A stretch of 64,000 bases of DNA from Entoloma clypeatum (lineage: Eukaryota; Basidiomycota; Agaricomycetes; Agaricales; Entolomataceae). How positions within the stretch are numbered: position 1 is the stretch's first letter; every line of letters starts with the position of its first letter. The stretch is taken from contig OY751492.1 in NCBI GenBank assembly GCA_963565915.1, positions 3,100,001 through 3,164,000 on the forward strand, given 5' to 3'. Positions 12,059 through 21,825 of this stretch are shown in pieces. The notes below the pieces were generated by a model that worked only from the letters and a program-made list of their open reading frames with translations, had not been told where the DNA came from and did no database searches. The position numbers were made by a program, and so were the translations under genes.

Positions 12059-12299
12059 AGCGGCCTCCGCTTGGTCAGATGTGGACAACAGAAAGAGTGC
12101 GCCGCTTGCTGTGGAGTGCGGGGAAAGGGTGTTGGCGTCCTTGACTGCAAGGTCTGGAGGCTGTGTTGTGTTTGCTGATATCGACTGGGACGAACAATGT
12201 TTGTGTGCGTCAGCTGGCCTGTGCGCAGTGTTTGGCTTGCTTATATAATGAAGAATGATATTTCTCATTGTTTCCCAGGCTCCTAAAACCATCCCCTAG

Positions 12300-12940
12300 T
12301 AGGGCAAAACCACATCTATTAATATAATAAACTACGTGTAGAGAGGCCAAACAAATAGAAGATGGTGGGTGGTTAAGCTACAGTTGAGGACAGTCAAAAA
12401 CAACAAAAAAATTGAATGATTTTTTTCACCTCCATGCACAGAATTGAAAGTGACTGTGAGATGCTGCTAATCCATTGTGTTCCAGAGAGATTTCCACAAG
12501 CAGATCTGCAAAGTGCGATTTACTGTTTAGTGAACCCAAAAATATTGGCCACACCCGAAAAAAAATAGATACCATTATGAAAAAAGCGCCAATTGCTTCC
12601 TTTTGCTTTACTACTCATCATTCCAATACTGGGACTGTTTTATCAAGTGGATATCCCAGAAATAATTCCTCAAGTTTGCCATCAAACATGACAAATATTT
12701 TTTTGTGTGTGATCTCGACAATGAGAGTTGTGGTCATCCTTCCAAGAAACACAAGCAAAATATTTTGGGGCTGCAAAATCAGTCTTCTGCTTCAAAGAAA
12801 GCTGATGTAAGGGCGACCTTATGATCCAACAAATCCAAAGTGCTCCGAAGCAGCTCCAACATTGGACGACTTGCAAGGGAAATCCAAAGAGAAAGTTCTG
12901 AGGATTCCAATGCAAGCTGGATAACTATATAGACAATGCA
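12300..12940. other. No gene recognised
   Basis: AT-rich sequence with short open frames (for example 12475-12810) and no domain I can name. It lies between the CRN header and a repeat related to 43850-44205. Confidence 0.35.
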
Positions 12941-12944
12941 AATT

Positions 12945-13255
12945 GGAAATATAGGTAAGAATGTTGAAATTTGGGAGTAGGGATGGAGACATGTGCATGG
13001 TGAATAGGGGGGTGCGTGTGGTGATATAAATCGGCATTCTGAGGTTCCAACATACACTCCACAGTGGAGGACAATCAGAGTGGTCAGAGGTGATAGAAAA
13101 GGAAGAAACATAAAGTATAGTAAAGTGTAAATAATGAATGCACCATGACAATACATTGAAAATTGGAGATGGGTCGGATGAGGGTCGGATATGTTGGACG
13201 AGTATCAGACAGTCAGAAGGGGAATCAGATGGTTGCCCTTACTTTAAGGCATGGC
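12945..13255 (-). repeat. Repeat related to the 3' end of the gene at 44140-45489
   Basis: Blocks here match 43850-44205 in order: 'gaatgttgaaat', 'gtagggatgg', a 'gtggt.ataaatc' block, 'ggaaacataaagtatagta' and 'atggttgcccttac'. At 44140-45489 the last block is coding (minus strand). This copy is thus a decayed 3' tail of another member of that dispersed gene family. Confidence 0.6.
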
Positions 13256-13327
13256 ATCTCAACATGCAAGGCAGAAATTGCATGAGTCAAAGGCTGCTAC
13301 AGCAATTTGAGGTGGAGCCCCAGGATG

Positions 13328-14258
13328 CTAACAATAGAAGTCTCGGACCAGTCGCAGACCATGGACATTCTCCTCCATCACCCATGAATTTTTCTCATAC
13401 CCATATCCATACCTTTTCCACTTCACCAGGAACTGTAATTTGCCTTGTTGTAGTTGGCTATCCAAGATGGCTTCGACATCATATTCCATTTTGTCTCTGA
13501 CAGCAGTCGGAGGCAGAGGAATTTGGACTTGTCCTTGGAATGGGTCTTCTGGAGCCAACAATAGTTTTACAATGTGAAACATAGGATGTACTTGACACAT
13601 TGAAGGGGGTAGTTTGAGTTTGTAGGCATATGTTCCAACTGGTTGGACCACTGGAAACGGGCTGTTGGAATGTCAGAGTAGGTATCCAACATTGGTTGTA
13701 GTACCATGCCATATCATCCTTGGCTTTTCCCAAAGCTGCCCATGCTTCTTCCACTGCCTCAATCTCCAACATTTGTTGGTGAGGCTCGAAGCCCATCCGA
13801 GGGTGACACCCAGTGTTGGTGTAGAATGGAGTTCAATGCATGGACACATGAACATGGCTGTTGTATGTGAACTCTGCCATCGGAAGCCATTCATCCCAGT
13901 CATCCTGTCGTTAATTGACAAACAGTTGGAGATATTGCTCCAGTCCTTGATTCATGTGCTCCCTCTGTCTGTCAGACTGCAGATGGTAAGTGGTTGTTGC
14001 AGCAACCTGGATGCCCAGCAGCCTGTAAAGTTCATGCGTGAACTTGGCAATGAACTGGGATTTGTGATTGGAGACAATGGCTTTCGGTAGACTGTGCAGC
14101 TTCCATACCTGCCAAACATACAACTTTGCCAAGCTGAGAGTGGGGAGAGTAGAGTTCATCAGAATGAAGTGTCCCCTTTTTTCAACTGAGTCCACCACAA
14201 CCATGATTGCATCATACCCATGGGCTTCTGCCAGGTAATTCAGTAATGAAGTCAACAC
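13328..14258 (-). pseudogene. Ty3/gypsy fragment: integrase core and chromodomain
   Basis: Read on the minus strand from 14258 the fragment gives the integrase core: VVVDSVEKRGHFI with the first catalytic Asp, then IVSNHKSQF where the second catalytic Asp of the usual IVSD is Asn, then HMNQGLEQYLQLF. A linker containing AEFTYNSHVHVS and a QMLEIEAVEEAW helix follow, then the HPMFHIVKL motif and a chromodomain (EYDVEAILDSQ, FLVKWKRYGYGYEKNSW) ending near 13330. Stops and frameshifts separate the pieces. Known chromodomain integrases target heterochromatin; this one is inactive. Its upstream end is interrupted by the MITE at 14269. The first gypsy fragment lies on the opposite strand. Confidence 0.88.
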
Positions 14259-14268
14259 TGGTTACCGG

Positions 14269-14489
14269 TAGTGTTTAAAAGTCCAGTTAAGTCCAGTTAA
14301 GTCCAGTTAATTTTGAAGATGTATCTCAGCAATAATTGATTAAAATCACATGACCAAAGAGAGGGCCCCCAGGGTAATTGCAATCTTTTGCTGCTCAAAT
14401 ATTTTTATAATTTTAACTATTTTATTTGGCTTTATATAACTAGAAGTTGATCTGAAATTAACTGGACTTAACTGGACTTTTAAACACTA
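14269..14489. mobile_element. hAT-like MITE (221 bp), complete
   Basis: The element has perfect 32-bp terminal inverted repeats beginning TAGTGTTTAAAAGTCCAG. The flanks are GTTACCGG (14261-14268) and GTTACTGG (14490-14497), an 8-bp target duplication with one mismatch, as expected for hAT-type elements. The decamer GTCCAGTTAA is repeated three times at the left end and twice at the right. The centre is AT-rich and non-coding. It sits just upstream of the integrase fragment. Confidence 0.88.
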
Positions 14490-14559
14490 GTTACTGGCCA
14501 TCATTCTGTTGGGACTGGTAGCAGATGGAGTTGGCTGGGGTGCAGGACATCAGCAAATC

Positions 14560-14765
14560 CAGATTTTGGTGGTAGCAAATAGTAGCAAATGGTAGCAAAC
14601 ATCACCAAATTTGTAGTGCCTGATAGTGTCCCATAGTATGGTAGACAATTGTAGTGCCCTGTAGCATAGTAGTTGAGTATTAATGTAGCATGGTAGAGGG
14701 CTGTAGCAACATATAGCAATGTAACACCTTGTAGCATGGTAGTTGGCATCAGCAAAATGGGTCTC
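14560..14765. repeat. Degenerate 'tagca' short-motif array, second copy
   Basis: Words such as gtagcaaa, tagtgcc, tagcatagtag and tagcaatgtaac recur without a fixed period, closely resembling 1264-1452. Confidence 0.5.
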
Positions 14766-14989
14766 CACTTTATGTTACATACTTGAAGCTACTTGAAGAT
14801 TTTTTTGCCTTTGAGCTACTTGGGGAATTCAGCATCAAGTGGTCAAAGTTGATTCAAGTAGGTCATTCAAATAAAAGTAGCATTCATAGTAACATATATA
14901 TATCATTTAGTGTCAAAGGGGCCATCCTTTGCATCAGTCCCATCTCACAGCTGACACATCTCTTGGGACCCCTTGCCCCCCTTCTAAAC

Positions 14990-15075
14990 TGAGGGACAGC
15001 CATTGGATATGAGGGATGGCCGTTGGGTACGAGGGGCAGCCTGGGGCGTGAGAGGCAGCCATGGGGCATGGGGCT
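14990..15075. repeat. Degenerate ~25-bp GC-rich repeat, first array
   Basis: Three to four imperfect units of the type 'ggatggccgttgggtacgagggg' stand out from the AT-rich surroundings. A second array of the same type is at 15938-16045. Confidence 0.5.
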
Positions 15076-15079
15076 CACA

Positions 15080-15631
15080 GTTTGTCTTTGCATCTCATGC
15101 ATGCAGGTCTGTTAATGATGTTATTGTCTTCACATGGTGGTGGGGCTTACCATCTGCCAAGCCACCAAGGCATGCACCCAGCCACCGCGCAACACGCAGG
15201 AGGGGGTGTGTCGGAGTTCAAACTGACTTAGACAACTTCATGATGACACACAGGCCTTCAGCAATTTTCTATCAAATCATGTGAGTTCATGTTGAACTTT
15301 CGTGTCTCTTCTCTTTTCTCCCTCACTCTCTCCTCACAACACCGCCAAACATGGCGTGCGCCTTGGTGAGCCCTGCACATGTATCACCACATACAAAAGA
15401 ACTACAATTGCAAGTCAATTATTTGACTATAATTGCAATAAATACTCACACAACAGTCAGCTTGATTATTCAATTGCCTGTAAATCTGTTTATGGAATAT
15501 GATTTCAGGGGGAGATCTTCCAATCTCTGATAAACCCTAAATCAGTATAATCCATATGTTGCCCAAGCCGCAATTATACTTTGCAATGCTCAGATATTAT
15601 GGGATATCTTTGAGCAATCTAAACGTTCTCT
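15080..15631. other. No gene recognised
   Basis: Short open frames only, with no domain and no repeat structure that I can name. Confidence 0.35.
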
Positions 15632-15937
15632 ATGACACTTAGTGTTTGAAAGTCCGGTCCGGTCTTGTTTTTGACCCCCGAAAAGGGAGGACCAAGGACC
15701 AGACCAGTCTCAATTGTGGACGGATGAGGCCAAAAACCGAACCAGACCGGTGAGAGACCAGTCTGACCAATCTGTTTATTGAGGTCTCATGAGACTGGAC
15801 TGGTTTAAACCAGTCCAGACTGGTAGTAACTATAGTACATACATCGTGTAGTTACCTGTATGGCATGCGTGTGCCTATCTAAGTGCGGTGTGCTACACAT
15901 GCATCATGTTCCTACCCTGTCCCCCAGTCTCCCACGT

Positions 15938-16045
15938 GAAGGGCGGCCATTGGGCGCGGGCTGTTGGGCATTAGAGGGGGCCGTTGGGCATCAGTCGATG
16001 CCGTTGGGTGCTCAAGGGGACCGTTGTGCACGAGGGGCAACTGGT
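15938..16045. repeat. Degenerate ~25-bp GC-rich repeat, second array
   Basis: About four imperfect units of the form 'gggccgttgggcatcag', also found at 14990-15075. It lies inside the hAT-like element. Confidence 0.5.
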
Positions 16046-16967
16046 TCGGGGGGAAAGTGGCTGGGTGGAGTGAAGGTGGGGGATACTGTAAAAAGAGTGT
16101 GGGAACATTTGGCTGCCTGTCAAGTTATGTATGGTTTGACTTTTGGCAATTGCCAAGAGTGCTTGGCATCAATGCCAAGCGATGCGCGTTGTTGAAACTC
16201 GCGCTGTCAATGCCCAATCCATGGCACTACACATCCTAAAAATAGTTCAAAACCTATGTAGAGAGACTTGGAAGCTAATAGTAAGGATATAAAGAGTCAG
16301 ATACATAAGCTATGTAGGTGGAGAGTCTGTACTCCAAAATGATACATCAAAACACACTGTAAATCGTGATCAACAGTGCATCATGGTTCTTCCAAACACA
16401 AAAACAAGTATTTTCTCACTTTCTCCTTTCCACAACCACTGTGTACTACATGTAATATTTATTTACTATTGAACCATTGTATATGAACCTATTGAGACCA
16501 TCCAAATAAATGTCAAGGACTCAATAAGGTGAATATGAGCAAAATTTGTCCAAAACTCTTATTTCAGCTTTGGATTCTCCACATTCAGGGGATCTTATCA
16601 CATATTTGTTTTTCAAATTTGGTTCATTCCTTGGGGACATATAGCACTTTCACTGAAATCTGCACATTTCATTATTTCTATCTTATCTAGACATCCAAAA
16701 ATAATATAAGGTGTTTCAGAAGGTGAATACATATCTATTGATGAGTTCTATCGCTTCCAACTATTATTAGATCTTGAGGAAGGCACTGCGCGTGCCTGCG
16801 CGATGCATTTTGCGCATTGTTTACTACTATTTGGTTATGAGCATCGCACCTCTATAACTTACATTCCGTGGCCTAATTTGATGCAATAAATACATATTTG
16901 ATGATACAGAATGCTCTCCTACTTAATTGATATAGTAGATGACTTTACTTGTTTCTGTGTAGACATA

Positions 16968-18587
16968 CAGTGCCTCACAAAACTGATTCAATGTTTGTTG
17001 CTTTTTGAATACCTTCAAGATAACTCTGCAAAAAATTACCAATTGAATTAAACCTTTGGTATATAATTGAAAGCCCTACTTCAGGGCTTTCAGAATATAA
17101 AGGAATCATATGATTTAGATCAGAATCCATGGAGATATAATTAAATTAAATCAGCAACTCATTGAATCAGTTTTGTGAGTACCTATGGCAATTATCAGAA
17201 TCAAATGCTTCACTGGTTGTATGGTAACCAGTTGTCATGACTTACTGATGGAACTTGAATAGAACCCTGATGGGTTGTCAAGGAAAGTTGTATAAGAAGA
17301 ATCCAACCTCAACAGCCTCCATAATTAATCATGCGCCCTATCTCCTCTTCCCACAAGGAAAACATTCTTTCTCTGGCCTCCAATGGTCACTCCACTTGTC
17401 ATATTGCCTCTAACCTGGGTGTCAGCCAACCAACTGTCTCCAGAATGCTTCAGAATCTTCTTCCTCATCGCAATCTCTCTTCTGGCGGTCGTCCATCCAA
17501 GCTTTCTCCCACCAACACACAAAACATACTTTCACAAATCACCTCAGGGAGAGCCTCCAATGCTGTGCAGGCTACCAAACTCATCAACACTGTCATCTCC
17601 AATCCTGTCTCCCCAGAAACTGTGAGAAGGGTTCTCAGAAAACATGAATTCAAGGCTGTAACAAAGAAGAAAAGACCTTTCTTAAAGGCCATACATCGGA
17701 AGAGGCGGTTGGCATTTGCTATGAAGCACAGGGAATGGACAGTGGAGGACTGGAAGAGGGTCATTTGGTCAGATGAGACCAAAATCAACAGGTTTGGGTC
17801 AGATGGCAAGGAATGGGTCTGGAAAAAGAAGGGTGAGGGGCTTATTGAAAGAGAGGTTCAGGGCACAGTCAAGTTTGGGGGAGGAAATATTATGGTTTGG
17901 GGTTGTATGGGTTGGGAAGGTGTGGGGAGACTTGCAGAGGTTGAGGGGAGGATGGATGCTGATCAGTATGTGTCCATTTTGGAGGACAATTTGCTGCCCA
18001 GCATGGAGGAGAGTGGAATCTCTGAAGAGGAGATCATTTTTCAGCAGGACAATGACCCCAAGCACACCTCCAAGAAGGCCAAAAAATGGATGGACAGCAA
18101 GAATATTGCTCTGCTGGATTGGCCTGCACAGTCCCCAGACCTCAATCCTATTGAACACCTCTGGGTTCATATTAAAAGGAAGTTGAATGAATATCCAACA
18201 CCACCCAAAGGAGTCTGGGAGATTTGGGACAGAGCAGCAGAGGTGTGAAATAATATAGAGCCAGAAGTGTGTCAAAACCTGATAGAAAGTATGCCAAGAA
18301 GGGTAGAGGCAGTAATCAAAGCTATGGGGGGTAATACCAAGTACTAAAGTATAAAATACTGTATTTATTGTACATACTCACAAAACTGATTCAATGAGTC
18401 CCTGGAGTAATTTGATCATATATTGATCATTTCTTATGGGAATTACATAATTATTGCAGATTCCGAGAGTCCTGAAGCAGGGCTTTTAACCAGGTACCAA
18501 TACCTTCTTTTGATTGGCATTATTTGCAAAGTTATTTTGAAGGTATTCACAAAGTAGCAAACATTGAATCAGTTTTGTGAGGCACTG
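16968..18587 (+). mobile_element. Tc1/mariner-family transposon (1,620 bp), nearly intact
   Basis: The ends begin CAGTGCCTCACAAAACTG on both sides, with inverted similarity over at least 60 bp. A TA target duplication flanks it (16966-16967 and 18588-18589), and copy A keeps a single TA at the same place. The 20-bp motif CTCACAAAACTGATTCAATG occurs four times: 16974-16993 (+), 17160-17179 (-), 18377-18396 (+) and 18562-18581 (-), so each arm is itself an inverted pair. These are probably transposase binding sites. Confidence 0.95.
17331..18347 (+). pseudogene. Tc1-type DD34E transposase with one premature stop
   Basis: Cut-and-paste transposase. Open from ATG 17331 to TGA 18246-18248 (305 aa). 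The frame then continues in the same phase to a second stop at 18345-18347 (338 codons in all), and the first stop stands where related proteins have Trp (AEVW), so a TGG-to-TGA change is likely. The N-terminus holds paired helix-turn-helix regions (SQPTVSRMLQNL, then SPETVRRVLRKHEF). The catalytic residues are in IWSDETK, FQQDNDPKH and SPDLNPIEHLW, with 34 residues between the second Asp and the Glu. All three are present, so the shortened protein may retain some function. No intron is needed. Confidence 0.93.
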
Positions 18588-18664
18588 TAATAACCAGATG
18601 TGCGATGTTTTTTGAGTTTGTTTACATGTATTTGACACAGTTGATGCACACGTCATGCGCGCAT

Positions 18665-19081
18665 TTTTTTTTTTTTTTTTTAAAACCTCAATTTATATAC
18701 CGGCGCCTGATCGCAGTCCAGTCTGTACTAGGTACAAGGGGTAGCCACTACTGCTAAACAGGGACCGCGGTATGAGTAGCATGGTAGAGTAAGGCCCTCT
18801 GGGGACGGCCTATGTGCGTATCCGATAAGTTAGGATAGAGATGGACACTGAAATGTCTGTGAAAGGATATTGAAACAGCGTATTGTAGGTGATGTATTGT
18901 ATGTAGAAAGTGAAATGAAACGAAAACCAGAAAGAGAGACATACGGGGGTGCTGGCCCATTCCTTATACGTGAAAGAAAGAAGGAGATTTCAGACGGAGG
19001 GGGACGAGAATGTTTGTCACATAATCGTTGGAATCCCATCGACGGCCCATCAGATCAGCGGGAGCGTGACCTTGGACAGGC
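18665..19081 (-). mobile_element. 5'-truncated LINE tail with 14-bp target duplication
   Basis: A run of 18 T at the left (18664-18681) is the poly(A) tail of a minus-strand insertion. The 14-bp sequence CGTCATGCGCGCAT stands on both sides (18651-18664 and 19082-19095), and copy A of the host repeat is continuous here. The words next to the tail (aatttatataccgg) resemble those next to the poly-T at 61240-61262, beside a LINE RNase H gene, so the two probably belong to related families. Confidence 0.82.
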
Positions 19082-19313
19082 CGTCATGCGCGCATCATCC
19101 AACGTTGAAATGATGCATCCACTCATTGCTGACCTTGCAATGAGGGGCACACATGCTGAAAAGGTTAAAATATATTTATAGATTTTATTGAAAGCCTGTC
19201 TACATGTGATCGAGGCACACGCGCGTGCCATTTGATAAAATGTATTTTTCTTTTGCCTATCTTGGAAGTGGAAAAGTCGGGATGTAGAGTCAGTGTGAGC
19301 CACAAATTCAAAT

Positions 19314-19400
19314 GGTCTGGTGGCTCAGTTGGTTGAGTTGTCAAAATAATTTTCTGTACTATAGAGGTCTTGAGTTCAAGTCCTGCAAGTGGCACATATT
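19314..19400 (+). repeat. tRNA-like promoter sequence, probable SINE head
   Basis: An A box (TGGCTCAGTTGG, 19321-19332) and a B box (GAGTTCAAGTCC, 19372-19383) are spaced as in a tRNA-type pol III promoter. The D stem can partly form, but I cannot fold a clean acceptor or anticodon stem, so this is more likely a tRNA-derived SINE or tRNA pseudogene than a working tRNA. It lies near the right end of the hAT-like element. Confidence 0.5.
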
Positions 19401-19630
19401 TTGCACGTCTCTTTCCTCGTGTCGTCCTGTCCAAAACACTGGTTTAAACCAGTTCAGAACCGGTCTTTGGCTGGTCTTTCAAATCCCAAATTCAGAGGGA
19501 AAGGAGGACTAGTCGTGATCCGAAACCTTAAAAACCGAGACCGCGGTCTGGTCTCAAACCGGTCTTTTCGGGTCCGGTTTGGGTCTGGTTTCCAGTCTTC
19601 GAGACTGGACATCCAAACACTAATGACGCT

Positions 19631-20858
19631 AAACTGGACTCTACTCTGGAATAGAGAATAAACTACCACAGTGGATTTGAACCTGAACAGTTCATCCACA
19701 CCCTGAGTCTGGAGTACTACACTCGACTCAGATGATATTATCTATAAGTGCGCCTTTGTGCTGCCATGATAATATTACATACTCAAGATTGATGGCATGT
19801 CTGCCTCATCAATGGTTGTTAGCAGTCTTCAACACAACTTCCAGAGTATTAATAAGCTATACCAAGCTTATATCATGCCATGCATGATCCCATCAATTGG
19901 TTTAAATGACTATTTGAACAATATAGATAAAGTCTAACAAACTCTTCTCTTTATCTTAAATGAGTTGCATCTACCTGACTTATTGATGGCCTGCTTGCCG
20001 ATCTATACATTGTAATATCAAAATGTCAACCATTGATCCAGTCCGGAATGACAATAAACTAACACATGGTTTGCTGATGCAATCAGACTAAACATGTGAC
20101 TCAGCATGGTCTGTGCAAGATAGGCAAAGCCTTAAATACACTCCTCAAATTGAGTTTCAGAGCAGGCATCCAATGGCATTCTTTGTCTACTTCTCCACCG
20201 CCTTCTACACCCACTTTGCACATGCAGACCATCTGGCGCATATTGCCTCGACCATCACCACCACTACTGCAGCCTCTGCCGCTGCTTCTTCATCGCTCTC
20301 TGACAGTAACACTGCTACGACCGCCGATGATAAGACATTGAAGAAGAACTAAAGTAGATAGTGGTAGAAGTAAATAATAATTACTTCAAACTCCTCTTTG
20401 AGAACAACTCAAGAGTGCTTGACATGTTGCATGCTATACACACAAGTTGCCTCTGAGTTTGGTGAAGTCCAGAGTTTGCTGAGCTTGCTCGCAATTACTG
20501 ACAACACCTATGATGCTCTCAAAACAGTAGCTGCTTCAAGTGCTACACTGGCTGCTCCTAGCGCCATCATGGTTGCATGTTTATCGCACCATTCTCTCTC
20601 TCAAAAGGAACTTTTGATCCTTTTGATGATTCCTTTGATCTCAGACTCTGTTTCTGATGTGAACATATCCATCTAAGATTAATTGGATATCACGGTCTCT
20701 GATTTAGATCTTAAATGACAGTGTATGCTTGTACAACACAGCTAAGACACCCATTTAGTCTGGAGCAAATGAAGTCTCAACTATCATCTATAAGTAAAGA
20801 TTTGAATATCTTCTTAGAACAAGTATTTGATCCTTACAGGATCACACTTGTGGGGGTG
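19631..20858. other. No intact gene; probable decayed copia interior
   Basis: Scattered short open frames carry no domain I can identify (for example 20113-20352, rich in A, T and S). The stretch runs up to a polypurine-like tract at about 20848-20858 followed by the putative LTR, so it may be worn internal sequence of that element. Confidence 0.35.
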
Positions 20859-21380
20859 TGTTGACATCAGGAAATTGAAGAGGTTTTGATAAGGCTATAT
20901 CCTATATGGTGAGGATTACCAGAGATTATCAGATGTTTATAAGAAAATATAATATCTGAGAAAATCCCACTGTCCATTATATAGCCTTATAACAGAGGCC
21001 CTGTTTTCCTGATGGAAACATTCAAATATAGATGTATCAACAGTCAATCACGTGACTATAATCATGTGTTTTACCATGTGGTTTGACCACATGAAGTGTT
21101 CTAAACATAGAACAATCTAGACTCGCTCTAGATCTCTGACGTTATCTCAATGACTCAGAATGCTGCGCACCACAGCCTTGTTACTGTGTACCAGTGATAT
21201 TCCATAGGGTTCTATCACCTTCTAGCCAATAGTGTTACTTGCTCATTATTGGTCTGTGCACACTCTCATAGGTATAAATACTGCATGTAAGTAGTGTAGC
21301 ATAATAGGCTTTACAAGTTCTACAACTTCCATTATCGCCCACTCTTCTAACAATCTCAACCTCTACACTTCAATGTGAGT
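20859..21380 (+). repeat. Putative copia-type LTR (right end uncertain)
   Basis: After the purine-rich 'cttgtgggggtg' the sequence begins TGTTGACATCAGG, as many copia LTRs do. A TATA-like 'ggtataaatactgc' lies at about 21270-21285, followed by C/T-rich transcript-start-like sequence. I have no second copy in the window to fix the right end, so the boundary is a guess. Confidence 0.45.
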
Positions 21381-21825
21381 ATCATTAACCAGGCTTTCTC
21401 TGCATCTGCAAGGCATGCTGTTCAATAAAAGGTTTTGGAAAAAATCAGGGATAAGGTCTGCCTAAGTGTCTCATGGAGTCTTGAGATCTCGACTCAACCC
21501 GACTCAACCAGAATATTATAGTGGTCTTCTGCCAACCAGTGCCCTTGATGGCACCTCGACACATGAGGTTCAGAGAACTGTTCAAACATATTGAAGGCCT
21601 AGGATGGACCGGGTAGATACACCTGACTTTGTTGTTGCATTTTCCTCAAGCTAACATACCAATGGTATTTGGACACGAAACAGGTTTTATATCATTTTAT
21701 TTGATTTCATCGATCTTGTTGATGTATCATCTCAACGCCAGTTTTTTTTTTCATTGGTGACCACATCATGGAGAGACACATCCTGACATTGATAGAATTT
21801 TTAATGATATATCCTACCGAGAAAA
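21381..21825. other. No gene recognised
   Basis: Intergenic sequence between the putative LTR and the 3' end of the CRN gene. Only short frames are present. Confidence 0.35.

Larger units (their letters stand above)
16150..19190. repeat. Dispersed repeat family, copy B, split by two insertions
   Basis: This copy aligns with copy A (1-1240) in blocks, is interrupted by the Tc1 transposon at 16968-18587 and by the LINE tail at 18665-19081, and resumes after each. It forms most of the interior of the hAT-like element. Copy A at 1090-1240 shows the uninterrupted sequence. Confidence 0.85.
15640..19622. mobile_element. hAT-like element (3,983 bp) with nested insertions
   Basis: The ends are TAGTGTTTGAAAGTCC (left) and the reverse complement of TAGTGTTTGGATGTCC (right), 14 of 16 bases alike. 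The flanks ATGACACT (15632-15639) and ATGACGCT (19623-19630) form an 8-bp target duplication with one mismatch. Both subterminal regions are crowded with GGTCT/AGACC and CCGGT words, and both carry the palindrome CTGGTTTAAACCAG about 160-170 bp from the tip (15800-15813 and 19439-19452). No transposase is present inside, so it is non-autonomous. Without its Tc1 and LINE passengers it would be about 1.9 kb. The tip matches that of the MITE at 14269. Confidence 0.72.
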
